Shown here one piece after another: positions 47,359-58,229 of a DNA stretch of 64,000 bases; positions within the stretch are counted from its first letter, which is position 1, and every line of letters begins with the position of its first letter. This stretch comes from Mucilaginibacter robiniae. GTDB taxonomy: Bacteria; Bacteroidota; Bacteroidia; Sphingobacteriales; Sphingobacteriaceae. Made by a program: the position numbers and the translations under genes. Where the stretch lies: the NCBI RefSeq assembly GCF_012849215.1, contig NZ_CP051682.1, positions 3,844,001 through 3,908,000 of the forward strand. Direction: 5' to 3'. The notes under the pieces are model-generated. The model saw nothing but the letters and a program-made list of their open reading frames with translations. It ran no database searches and was not told where the DNA came from.

Positions 47359-48651
47359 TTAGCGGTTAAACGGATATTCATTTACCCAATGAAAACCCCG
47401 GCTGTTTAACCTGAATTTTTTCTCATCAAACCGGCGTAAGGTAATTTGCACGGTGTCGCTAAGAAGTTTACCTTCAAGTTTTAATACACCTGGGTCCGAT
47501 TTAATATATTTTAACACATATTTCTGAGCACTATCTGAATAATTATACAGAAAAACTTTTTTTGCTGATGTATCTATTTTGAAAATGTAATTCAGAGTAC
47601 TATCATTCATGAAGTACACTTGGGCATAGTTCTGCCCGCTGATTACTAATCGACGCCAACGGGTTCCATCTGTAATTAATGGAGCAATGGTGTCGTGTCC
47701 TCGGATAAAGGTTTCTGCATTATAGATGCCATACAAAGGGGGCTTCGGCGCTCTTTCTCCGTACAAAGTCATACCCTTTATACAAGCGTAGGCAGTGATA
47801 ACGATTACATAAGTGATAAGCAGGTATTTGAGCGTGATAAGCGTTATGTTTTTCCATCGCTTTTTAAAACGCATAGGCGTAAGCACTGCTGGCTGGACAG
47901 TCTGGTTTAAAAAAAAGAAGTTGATGAAACGACTAAAATCCCTTCCCAGGATAAATAAGGTCATTACAACTAGCATCGTAGAGATAATTTTAACCGGTAC
48001 ATCAAAGCAGTAGTTGATAGCCATGATGTTAGCTGCTACGGTGAGTGCGATTACAGCGCCCAGTGTTGTTGTTTTACGAAACAGCAGCAAGAGGCCGCAA
48101 CTCAGCTCGGCTAAACCGGTGAAGTAGTTATAGCCTTTAGAGTAGCCCATAAACGTCCAGGCTAAGCCCATGGGGGATGAGTCTCCGTAAGGCTCCAGTA
48201 GACGGTATAATCCGGGAGCCGGAAATTGAAGCTTGATAATTTTAACACCTCCGTAGGCAATCATAGTAATGCCTACATAAAACCGCAGCATAACTGTGAG
48301 CCAATAATAAAGTTTATAGTAGTTGCAGGGCCCGCGCTTGATCACCGACCAAATTATGGTGCCGATTAACGACAGAACTGCAACCGAGAATACCACCAGA
48401 TAATCATAAGTAGTATCGCCGCTTCCATTGGTAAAGGTGTTGATACGTTCGGGCAGATGCAATACATTTGCTGCCAGCCAGGTTATTGCCCAATGTACAG
48501 GTTGTATGTAATACTGATAAAAAGGTTGAAGCATCGGCGCACCGGCGTTAGGTTCTGTTAGAATAAGTAAGATAAAGAACAAGAATAAAAAACGAAAGGT
48601 CCAAGTCTGTGTGGTAGTCCACGGGATGATGACAGGTGAAGTTTGTTCCAT
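47359..48651 (-). CDS. DoxX-like polytopic membrane protein
   Basis: A 430-residue inner-membrane protein. About six hydrophobic segments are seen in the first 280 residues, with the DoxX-like stretch RFYVGITMIAYGGVKI and GLAELSCGLLLLFRKTTTLGAV. After a seventh segment (LLITYVIVITAYACI, about 280-300) comes a soluble domain of 130 residues ending ...WVNEYPFNR, with beta-strand character (RRLVISGQNYAQVYFMNDSTLNYIFKI). Role unknown. It lies 80 bp upstream of the CocE gene on the same strand. Confidence 0.75.
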   Translation of the reverse strand: MEQTSPVIIPWTTTQTWTFRFLFLFFILLILTEPNAGAPMLQPFYQYYIQPVHWAITWLAANVLHLPERINTFTNGSGDTTYDYLVVFSVAVLSLIGTIIWSVIKRGPCNYYKLYYWLTVMLRFYVGITMIAYGGVKIIKLQFPAPGLYRLLEPYGDSSPMGLAWTFMGYSKGYNYFTGLAELSCGLLLLFRKTTTLGAVIALTVAANIMAINYCFDVPVKIISTMLVVMTLFILGRDFSRFINFFFLNQTVQPAVLTPMRFKKRWKNITLITLKYLLITYVIVITAYACIKGMTLYGERAPKPPLYGIYNAETFIRGHDTIAPLITDGTRWRRLVISGQNYAQVYFMNDSTLNYIFKIDTSAKKVFLYNYSDSAQKYVLKYIKSDPGVLKLEGKLLSDTVQITLRRFDEKKFRLNSRGFHWVNEYPFNR

Positions 48652-48850
48652 ATAGGTCAGGCATGGTTAGATGACTAAAATAAAGAAATATTTTAATGCA
48701 TCATTGCTGGTGTAGCATACTGCGTGTAACTTATTACCTGTACTATCCGGCATGTGTAATGAACTGCACGCCAAACCCAGTTAATTTATCGCCGTTCAAT
48801 GCCTAGACGAAACTTTACTAAAAAATTACGGGTAATATCCAATGTAATAT

Positions 48851-48858
48851 TACCTTTG
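48851..48858 (+). promoter_or_regulatory. Probable lpdA promoter -7 element
   Basis: TACCTTTG, an exact TAnnTTTG match, 25 bp before the lpdA start codon. No good -33 TTG, and the leader would be short. Confidence 0.45.
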
Positions 48859-48883
48859 ACTACCAACAAAATACACTACTGTT

Positions 48884-50287
48884 ATGCAATATGATGTTAT
48901 CGTAATAGGTTCGGGTCCGGGCGGCTATGTAGCTGCTATCCGTTGTGCCCAGTTAGGTTTAAAAACAGCTTGTATTGAAAAATACAGCACTTTTGGCGGT
49001 ACCTGCTTAAACGTGGGCTGTATTCCTTCTAAAGCACTGCTGGATTCATCTGAACATTATTACAATGCCGCGCATACCTTCAAAACTCACGGTATCAATC
49101 TGGAAAATTTGCAGGTTGATTTCGCACAGATGGTAAATCGCAAAAATGAAGTAGTAGCACAAACTACTGGTGGTATCACCTTCCTATTCAAGAAAAACAA
49201 GATTGATTCTTACCAGGGCGTAGGTTCGTTTAAAAATAAAAACACTGTTGTTGTTAAAAAAACTGACGGCAGCGAAGAAACGCTGACCACCAAAAACGTA
49301 ATTATCGCTACAGGTTCTAAACCATCAAGCCTGCCTTTTATCAAAATAGATAAACAACGCATTATTACTTCAACTGAAGCATTAAACCTACCTGAACTGC
49401 CTAAGCACTTGGTGATCATTGGTGGTGGCGTTATTGGTTTAGAATTAGGTTCAGTTTATGCCCGTTTAGGTGTTAAAGTATCAGTAGTTGAATTTATGGA
49501 TGCCATTATCCCGACTATGGATCGCAGCCTGAGCAAAGAATTGCAGAAAATACTGCAAAAACTAGGTGTGGAATTCTACTTGGGTCATAAAGTTACCGGC
49601 GCTACCAGCGATGGTAATGAGGTAACCGTAACTTTTGATAGCCCTAAAGGTGAAAAGATGGAGCTGAAAGGCGATTATTGCATGGTAGGTGTAGGTCGTG
49701 TGGCTTACACTGATGGTCTTGGCTTGGAAAATATTGGTATTACTGTTGAAGAGCGCGGTAAAAAAATCACAGTAGATGAGCATCTGGAAACTACTGTTAA
49801 AGGGGTGTATGCTATTGGTGATGTAATTCGTGGCGCTATGCTGGCTCACAAAGCAGAAGATGAAGGTACCTTTGTGGCTGAAATTATAGCTGGCCAGAAA
49901 CCACACATCAATTATAACCTGATTCCGGGTGTAGTATATACCTGGCCAGAGGTTGCCAGCGTAGGTTACACCGAAGAGCAGTTAAAAGAAAAAGGTGTAA
50001 AATATAAATCAGGTTCGTTCCCATTCAAGGCTAGCGGCCGAGCCCGTGCCAGCATGGATACCGATGGTTTTGTAAAAGTTTTAGCTGACGCTGCGACTGA
50101 CGAAATTTTAGGTATGCACATGATTGGTCCGCGTGCAGCGGACATGATTGCTGAAGGTGTAGTAGCTATGGAGTATCGCGCCAGTGCCGAAGATGTATCG
50201 CGCATGAGCCATGCTCACCCTACCTATACTGAAGCAATTCGTGAAGCCTGTTTAGCGGCTACCGAAAACAGAGCTATACATATTTAA
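48884..50287 (+). CDS. lpdA: Dihydrolipoyl dehydrogenase
   Basis: A 467-residue flavoprotein, the E3 of 2-oxoacid dehydrogenase complexes. FAD motif GSGPGGYVAA (9-18), redox disulphide C41-x4-C46 in GGTCLNVGCIPSK, NAD motif IGGGVIGLELG (about 183-193), FAD motif YAIGDV and the catalytic His-Glu pair in HAHPTYTEAI near the C-terminus. All key residues are present. It is not next to E1 or E2 genes, which is common. Confidence 0.97.
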   Translation: MQYDVIVIGSGPGGYVAAIRCAQLGLKTACIEKYSTFGGTCLNVGCIPSKALLDSSEHYYNAAHTFKTHGINLENLQVDFAQMVNRKNEVVAQTTGGITFLFKKNKIDSYQGVGSFKNKNTVVVKKTDGSEETLTTKNVIIATGSKPSSLPFIKIDKQRIITSTEALNLPELPKHLVIIGGGVIGLELGSVYARLGVKVSVVEFMDAIIPTMDRSLSKELQKILQKLGVEFYLGHKVTGATSDGNEVTVTFDSPKGEKMELKGDYCMVGVGRVAYTDGLGLENIGITVEERGKKITVDEHLETTVKGVYAIGDVIRGAMLAHKAEDEGTFVAEIIAGQKPHINYNLIPGVVYTWPEVASVGYTEEQLKEKGVKYKSGSFPFKASGRARASMDTDGFVKVLADAATDEILGMHMIGPRAADMIAEGVVAMEYRASAEDVSRMSHAHPTYTEAIREACLAATENRAIHI

Positions 50288-50295
50288 TTTATTAG

Positions 50296-50348
50296 TTCAT
50301 GGTTCATAGAGTTATTTGTTCTATGAACCATGAATTATCAACTATGAA
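50296..50348. repeat. Heptanucleotide word array with 14-bp inverted repeat
   Basis: TTCATGG TTCATAG (50296-50309), an 11-nt loop, then CTATGAA CCATGAA (50321-50334) as its exact inverse. Two more in-phase units follow, TTATCAA and CTATGAA (50335-50348), the last containing the ATG of the next gene. There is no T-run, so this is not an ordinary terminator. The 7-nt period matches the array at 37305-37332. Confidence 0.6.
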
Positions 50349-50784
50349 TTATATCATCAATATAGCTATTGTATTGCTTACCATTGCAGGTATGGAAGCC
50401 TTGTCGTGGTTTATCCATAAATACCTGTTTCATGGTCCTTTGTGGTTTATTCACAAAACGCACCACCAAGCCCGACATAGCTGGTTTGAATTAAATGATG
50501 TATTTAGTTTAGGGTTTGCGGCATTAGCCTTGTGGCTGATGTGGAAAGGACATATTTCTTTAGATTACCGCTTCTGGATAGGAACTGGCATCAGTCTGTA
50601 CGGTACTATCTATTTTATCTTTCACGATTGGTTTATTCACAATCGTTTTAAATCTTTTAAAACTACTAATAACTATTTGCTAGGCATTCGTCGGGCACAC
50701 AAAATTCATCATAAATCAACAGGAAAGTTGCCGTCTGAGGAGTTTGGATTGTTGTTAGCAAGCAAAAAATATTTCAGGAAATAA
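50344..50784 (+). CDS. crtZ: CrtZ-like beta-carotene hydroxylase (fatty acid hydroxylase superfamily)
   Basis: A 146-residue membrane protein. The start at 50344 (MNYIINIAIVLLTIAG) is preferred; the longer frame would translate the heptamer array. Its His clusters match the di-iron CrtZ pattern: H25-x4-H30, H37-x2-H40-H41, H94-x4-H99 and H119-x2-H122-H123. The enzyme adds 3-hydroxyl groups to beta-ionone rings, giving zeaxanthin. No other carotenoid gene is nearby, but many Sphingobacteriaceae are pigmented. Confidence 0.85.
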   Translation: MNYIINIAIVLLTIAGMEALSWFIHKYLFHGPLWFIHKTHHQARHSWFELNDVFSLGFAALALWLMWKGHISLDYRFWIGTGISLYGTIYFIFHDWFIHNRFKSFKTTNNYLLGIRRAHKIHHKSTGKLPSEEFGLLLASKKYFRK

Positions 50785-50835
50785 TCTAATAATCACATTG
50801 AGGTTATCAAGATAGCTTTTTTATATATAATTAGT

Positions 50836-50866
50836 TTGTATATCAACTATTAACTACTTAACTTTG
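50836..50866 (+). promoter_or_regulatory. Bacteroidota promoter of the efflux-marR operon
   Basis: TTG at 50836-50838, a 20-bp spacer and TAACTTTG at 50859-50866 fit the -33/-7 consensus of this phylum exactly, 22 bp before the MFS start. Confidence 0.65.
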
Positions 50867-50880
50867 TGTAAGTAGTTAAT
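50849..50880. promoter_or_regulatory. Palindromic operator overlapping the promoter, probable MarR site
   Basis: ATTAACTACTTA (50849-50860), an 8-nt spacer and the exact complement (50869-50880). The left arm overlaps the -7 element and the spacer contains ACTTTG of that element. A dimeric repressor bound here would block transcription, and the operon encodes a MarR protein, so autorepression is the simple reading (inference). Confidence 0.6.
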
Positions 50881-50887
50881 CTAAGTT

Positions 50888-52465
50888 ATGCAACCTCAAT
50901 CTTTAGTTGAATATGGCCCACGGCGAGTAATTGTTACGATTACAGCCGTTTTTTGCGCTTTGTTAGAAATTATAGATACTACTATCGTTAACGTAGCGCT
51001 GAACGATATGCGTGGTAACTTGGGCGCTACACTTAATGAAATCAGTTGGGTAATTACCGCTTACTCATTAGCCAACGTCATTATCGTACCCATGACCAGC
51101 TGGCTTTCACAGCAATTTGGCAGGCGTAATTACTTTGCAGCTTCGGTAATCATCTTTACGGTATGTTCATTTCTGTGCGGCAACGCTCATAATATATGGG
51201 AGCTGGTTGTTTTTCGATTTATACAAGGTATGGGTGGCGGCGCCTTGCTGGTAACCTCACAAACTATTATTACCGAAAGCTGGCCTGCCGAAAAGCGTGC
51301 TATGGCGCAAGCCATCTATACATTAGGGGTTATTGTTGGGCCTACATTGGGCCCACCATTAGGTGGTTACATTGTGGATAATTATGCATGGCCTTACATT
51401 TTCTATATTAACATTCCGGTAGGTATTATTGCCACATTGTTAACCCTGCAATATGTGCGTAGTCCAAAATATGAGGCTAAAAGACCCATCAGCCAGGTTG
51501 ATTGGTGGGGTATAGCCTTGCTGACCATTGGTATATCATCATTACAATACGTACTGGAGAAAGGCCAGGAGGAAGATTGGTATAGCAGTAAGTTGATTAC
51601 TGTATTAACCATAACTGCGGTGCTAGGCATATTTTCTTTTATCTGGCGTGAACTCAAATATGCTTACCCGATTGTAAACCTACGGGTGCTAAAAAATGGT
51701 AACCTGCGCATCGGGGTATTGCTTTCATTTATTATGGGCTTTGGTTTATTTGGTTCCACCTTCGTAATACCATTATATACACAGTCTTTACTGGGGTGGA
51801 CGGCGCAGCAATCGGGTATGTTACAACTGCCTAGTACATTGTTTGTGGCAGTTATGATGCCGGTTGTGGCGCAGCTAATTCAACGCGGTGTACCGCAAAA
51901 GTATTTAATTGCCATTGGTATGACGGTGTTTTTCTTTTATAGTTATTGGTCATACACAATTATTACGCCTGATACTAGTAGCAGTAACTTTTTCTGGCCC
52001 CTTATTGTGCGTGGATTCGGGTTAGGGCTGCTATCCGTACCGGTAAGTACCATGTCATTATCTACACTAAAAGGTCAGGAGATTGGACAGGGAGCTGCTT
52101 TTTCGGGTATGATGCGGCAATTAGGCGGTTCGTTCGGCGTGGCTATTATTTCTACGTTTGTATCGCGTCAAACCCAAGTGCATCGCAGCAATTTGGCCTT
52201 GCATCTAGATTATAATAGTTTGAATGTGCAACAGCGTGTAGCACAAATGGCAGCAAGTATTCAGGCTCGTGGCGCTGATATGAACAGAGCCCGGCAAACT
52301 GCTTATGCTATGCTGGATGGTGCGCTTACTAAACAAGCCACGCTGCTATCGTACATGGATGTATTTTTATGGGTAGGAGTTATGTTTTTGTTGTGTGTGC
52401 CTGTGGTGTTACTGTTTATTAAAACTTCAAAAGCCAAAGTAAACATGGCTGATGCCGCTCATTAA
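50888..52465 (+). CDS. DHA2-family MFS multidrug efflux transporter
   Basis: A 525-residue carrier with about 14 membrane segments. It has the DHA2 landmarks DTTIVNVALNDM in TM1, the loop SQQFGRRNYF after TM2, and the antiporter motif GVIVGPTLGPPLGGYIVD in TM5. This is the EmrB/QacA type. EmrB usually works with a membrane-fusion protein, but no EmrA-like gene is adjacent. It is followed after 28 bp by a marR gene, so drug-inducible expression is likely. Confidence 0.92.
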   Translation: MQPQSLVEYGPRRVIVTITAVFCALLEIIDTTIVNVALNDMRGNLGATLNEISWVITAYSLANVIIVPMTSWLSQQFGRRNYFAASVIIFTVCSFLCGNAHNIWELVVFRFIQGMGGGALLVTSQTIITESWPAEKRAMAQAIYTLGVIVGPTLGPPLGGYIVDNYAWPYIFYINIPVGIIATLLTLQYVRSPKYEAKRPISQVDWWGIALLTIGISSLQYVLEKGQEEDWYSSKLITVLTITAVLGIFSFIWRELKYAYPIVNLRVLKNGNLRIGVLLSFIMGFGLFGSTFVIPLYTQSLLGWTAQQSGMLQLPSTLFVAVMMPVVAQLIQRGVPQKYLIAIGMTVFFFYSYWSYTIITPDTSSSNFFWPLIVRGFGLGLLSVPVSTMSLSTLKGQEIGQGAAFSGMMRQLGGSFGVAIISTFVSRQTQVHRSNLALHLDYNSLNVQQRVAQMAASIQARGADMNRARQTAYAMLDGALTKQATLLSYMDVFLWVGVMFLLCVPVVLLFIKTSKAKVNMADAAH

Positions 52466-52493
52466 CCAATGAGAAAACTGTAAATTTGAAGCC

Positions 52494-52937
52494 ATGACAG
52501 TTGCAACAAAAGCCGAGCTGTGTGTTGAACTTGGTAAGGCTATGAATGAAATGCGGCATCGGTTACGCCAGCATGTTCAGGTAAAGATGAGAGAACATAA
52601 TATCAATCTGACCTTCGAGATGATGGAAGTATTGTCGTGTTTGTGGAAAAAAAACGGAATCAATCAGCAGGAGATTGCATATATGTCGTTGAAAGATAAA
52701 TCAAGCATGACCTATTTGATTGATAACCTGGTGAAACGTAATCTGGTTACCCGTGTAGAAGATGAGAGCGACCGGCGCAATAAGCTAATTTACCTGACTG
52801 AAGATGCGCAAAATCTTAAAGATACTTTATTTCCTTGGGTTACAGAAATGTACACTCATGCTGCCAGTAACTTGCAGGAAGAAGATATTATTAATTGTAC
52901 CCAAGTCATTAACGCTATGGTTGAAAAGTTAAAGTAA
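52494..52937 (+). CDS. MarR-family transcriptional regulator
   Basis: A 147-residue winged-helix protein. The HTH is INQQEIAYMSLKDKSSMTYLIDNLVKRNLVTR (about 61-92) and the wing carries the MarR signature VEDESDRRNKLIYLT (93-107), with D-x-R-D-x-R/K spacing. It is the second gene of the efflux operon and probably the repressor of the palindrome at 50849-50880, released by a drug ligand. Confidence 0.93.
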   Translation: MTVATKAELCVELGKAMNEMRHRLRQHVQVKMREHNINLTFEMMEVLSCLWKKNGINQQEIAYMSLKDKSSMTYLIDNLVKRNLVTRVEDESDRRNKLIYLTEDAQNLKDTLFPWVTEMYTHAASNLQEEDIINCTQVINAMVEKLK

Positions 52938-53110
52938 TAACAATAGCACAGGTGTTGATGATGTATTAACTTTAACTAACTGTATTATTTTTGTTAAACA
53001 CAAAATTATTTAAAAGATCTTGTTTATCTTGTACACCCTGCTTTTAAAGCATAAAGCGAGGCAGACCAATAAATAAGATTTCCCTTGCTAAAAGGGTATA
53101 ATGGCGTTCA

Positions 53111-53605
53111 ATGACAAATCATGAAATTAAAATAGCTTTTCAGGAGTATTACTCGCTTGAAGAGCTTAGTACTGCTGATAAAAGCCTCTGCCTGGAGGCT
53201 GTTAATGCGTTAAACAATTCTCATTCTCCATATTCCAGATTTAAAGTGGGTGCAGCCTTACGCCTACAAAGCGGTAAAATTATTTATGGTAGTAACCAAG
53301 AGAATGCAGCATATCCTTCAGGTTTATGTGCTGAGCGCGTGGCATTATTCCACTGGAGTGCAAATTACCCAGATGATTTAGTAGAAAGCATAGCCATTAC
53401 GGCTCATACCAATGAATTTGAAATTTCGAAGCCAATAACCCCCTGCGGCTCCTGCCTGCAAGTAATGGCTGAGTTTGAAAAGAAACAAGGCCGGCCTATT
53501 CAAATTATACTGTATTGCCAGAACGGCGCTATCTGGGTTGCTCAGGGTATTGAAAGCTTTTTGCCCTTTATGTTTTTTGAAGAAAGGTTAGCTTTGCCGG
53601 TATGA
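53111..53605 (+). CDS. cdd: Cytidine deaminase
   Basis: A 164-residue zinc enzyme that deaminates cytidine and deoxycytidine. The zinc and catalytic residues are C73 and E75 in GLCAERVALF and C112-x2-C115 in PCGSCLQVM. SHSPYSRFKVGAAL is the usual substrate-binding segment. The size is a little longer than tetrameric Cdd because of an N-terminal extension. Its last codons overlap the next gene (ATGA). Confidence 0.93.
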   Translation: MTNHEIKIAFQEYYSLEELSTADKSLCLEAVNALNNSHSPYSRFKVGAALRLQSGKIIYGSNQENAAYPSGLCAERVALFHWSANYPDDLVESIAITAHTNEFEISKPITPCGSCLQVMAEFEKKQGRPIQIILYCQNGAIWVAQGIESFLPFMFFEERLALPV

Positions 53606-54261
53606 AAAACAGATGGTACATGTGGCTGTGGTCATTGTTGCTGACCTTACCTGCACTTGGTCAGGAGAAATTTCCTTTTGAAAATGAAATCAAGACCTTT
53701 CAACATCAGGATAGTTTAAGCTTTCCGAAGCCTGATGGCATATTGTTCATTGGTAGCTCATCTATACGCCGCTGGGAAGATCTGGAACAGCGCTTTAGCC
53801 GATATCCGGTTATCAAGCGCGGGGTAGGTGGTTCTGAACTATCGCAGTGGGTAAAATACTTTACACCATACGTGTTGTTCCCTTATCATCCGTCAAAGAT
53901 TTTTATTTATGCCGGAGAGAATGATATAGCTGCTGGTAAATCGGCACAAACGGTAACACAGGATTTTATAACCTTATGGACGATGATACACGAGCAGTTA
54001 CCCAAAGCTGAAATTTATTTTATGTCGATCAAGCAAAGTCCTAGCCGGGCAGGTACTTATAATGTAGTAAAACAAGCCGATAAGCAAATTGCTGATTTCA
54101 TTGCTGGTAAACCCCATATGCACTATATTGATGTAAACACAATATTGTTTAACACACAAACTCATGAACCCGATTCAACTTTGTTTCAATTGGATTTGTT
54201 ACACCTGAAAAGTACTGGGTATGACCGATGGGAAAAGGTGTTAAAACCTTATGTAAAATAA
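53602..54261 (+). CDS. Exported SGNH/GDSL-family hydrolase
   Basis: A 219-residue esterase-like protein with a signal peptide (1-20, LLLTLPALGQ). Block I is FIGSSSIRRWEDL (nucleophile Ser at about 52-53), block III GENDIAAG (oxyanion Asn) and block V LDLLHLKSTGY (Asp and His). It would deacylate a carbohydrate or lipid in the periplasm. It overlaps cdd by four bases, so translation is coupled, though the functions look unrelated. Confidence 0.88.
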   Translation: MKNRWYMWLWSLLLTLPALGQEKFPFENEIKTFQHQDSLSFPKPDGILFIGSSSIRRWEDLEQRFSRYPVIKRGVGGSELSQWVKYFTPYVLFPYHPSKIFIYAGENDIAAGKSAQTVTQDFITLWTMIHEQLPKAEIYFMSIKQSPSRAGTYNVVKQADKQIADFIAGKPHMHYIDVNTILFNTQTHEPDSTLFQLDLLHLKSTGYDRWEKVLKPYVK

Positions 54262-54300
54262 AATAAAAAGGCTGCCTTAACAGAGCAGCCTTTTTATTTT
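54260..54300. terminator. Bidirectional terminator
   Basis: Sixteen-bp stem with arms AAAATAAAAAGGCTGC (54260-54275) and complement (54285-54300), 9-nt loop, and A/T ends giving T-runs on both strands. Serves the SGNH gene and the converging NTF2-like gene. Confidence 0.8.
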
Positions 54301-54318
54301 ATGATCAAGCAAACTGGT

Positions 54319-54750
54319 TTATTTGAATACTGTGTAAACGTTAGTAATTTTCCAGCCATTACCGGTGTTAGTAACTGTTACGTAGTTGCTGCGTACAAAG
54401 TCTGTATACTGCATATCTACTTTAATTACACTTACATCGTTGTTGCTTTCTTTTTCAACTACAGAGGTGTTTACAGTACAGTTTTGTGCTATGTTGGCGT
54501 TGCTGTTCATAAAGTTCAGCATATCTGTTTTACTAAAGCTAAGTACTTTCTTGCCGCGCAGCATACTGAATTTGGCGCTTTGGTCAAGCACATTGTCTAG
54601 TCCTTCGGTTTTACCTTGAGCCATGGCGTTAATGTAAGTAGCAATAGCATAGTTTTTTGATAACTTGGCAGCTTCTGGTTCATCAGCTTTTGCTATAATG
54701 CCAACTACCATTAAAGTTAAGCCTAGTAAAAATGATTTTAAAGTTTTCAT
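54319..54750 (-). CDS. Small exported NTF2-like protein
   Basis: A 143-residue protein with a signal peptide (1-22, TLMVVGIIAKA). The mature part looks like an NTF2/SnoaL-type cone fold: YINAMAQGKTEGLDNVLDQSAKF, then strands VSVIKVDMQYTDFVRSNYVTVTNTGNGWKITNVY. Bacteroidota carry many of these, often called lumazine-binding-like. No catalytic residues are evident; function unknown. Confidence 0.7.
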   Translation of the reverse strand: MKTLKSFLLGLTLMVVGIIAKADEPEAAKLSKNYAIATYINAMAQGKTEGLDNVLDQSAKFSMLRGKKVLSFSKTDMLNFMNSNANIAQNCTVNTSVVEKESNNDVSVIKVDMQYTDFVRSNYVTVTNTGNGWKITNVYTVFK

Positions 54751-54926
54751 GATATTGATTTTTAAGGTTTTATAAATTATTAGTTGTTATTTTTATACTC
54801 ATATGACGTCGTGAATACTGAGTTCGTTACAATATTTTTTATAAAAAATTAAGATTTAACAACTCTTTAACATATGATACTTTTATAGCTATTCTTTTTA
54901 ACAAAGCTTTAATAAACTATTGCAGC

Positions 54927-55445
54927 ATGATAAACTTTACCGCTATAATTTTAAAATTTGGTCAGCAAGGCGAAAAAACAGGGTGGACTTATATTGATAT
55001 TCCGGCAGATTTAGCTGGCCAGTTAAAGCCAGATAACAAAAAATCTTTCCGGGTAAAAGGGCGGTTAGATCAATATCCTATCAGCGGAATAGCATTAATG
55101 CCAATGGGAGAAGGAAACTTTATTTTGGTATTGAATGCTGCTATACGCAAGGGTATCCGCAAGCGGGAAGGTGCCATGTTGCAGGTAAGTTTGGAAGTTG
55201 ACGCCGATTTTAAGCTTGTAGTTCCTGATGATTTACAAGAATGCTTGGTTGATGAACCCGAGGCTTGGTCTTATTTCAATAGCTTGCTTGAATCACACCG
55301 GCGCTATTTTGTGAATTGGATTGATAGTGCCAAAACTGAACCTACCCGGGCTAAACGCATTGCTATGACCTGTAATGCTATGGTTCAAAAGATGGATTAT
55401 GGGCAAATGATTCGGTCTGCCAAGGCGCAAAATACCATGCGTTAG
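54927..55445 (+). CDS. DUF1905 / YdeI-type protein
   Basis: A 172-residue cytoplasmic protein. Residues 1-95 form a DUF1905 domain (GWTYIDIPADLAGQLKP and VKGRLDQYPISGIALMPMGEGNFILVLN). Residues 100-165 match the YdeI/OmpD-associated helical domain (LVDEPEAWSYFNSLLESHRRYFVNWIDSAKTEPTRAKRI). The fused pair is common; some relatives are linked to bacteriocin protection but the mechanism is unknown. Confidence 0.8.
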   Translation: MINFTAIILKFGQQGEKTGWTYIDIPADLAGQLKPDNKKSFRVKGRLDQYPISGIALMPMGEGNFILVLNAAIRKGIRKREGAMLQVSLEVDADFKLVVPDDLQECLVDEPEAWSYFNSLLESHRRYFVNWIDSAKTEPTRAKRIAMTCNAMVQKMDYGQMIRSAKAQNTMR

Positions 55446-55482
55446 TTGCAGCAAAATAGCCGTTCTTTAGCTATAAATTGCT

Positions 55483-55490
55483 TATATTTG
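55483..55490 (+). promoter_or_regulatory. Possible promoter -7 element of parC
   Basis: TATATTTG, an exact TAnnTTTG match, 73 bp before the parC start; -33 is unclear. Confidence 0.4.
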
Positions 55491-55562
55491 TCTAATAAAA
55501 TTAGCAAAATGGATGGCTGATTTAGCCCTTGCTGATTCCATTTTTATTTAGATATTGATCCA

Positions 55563-58229
<2,667 letters not shown>

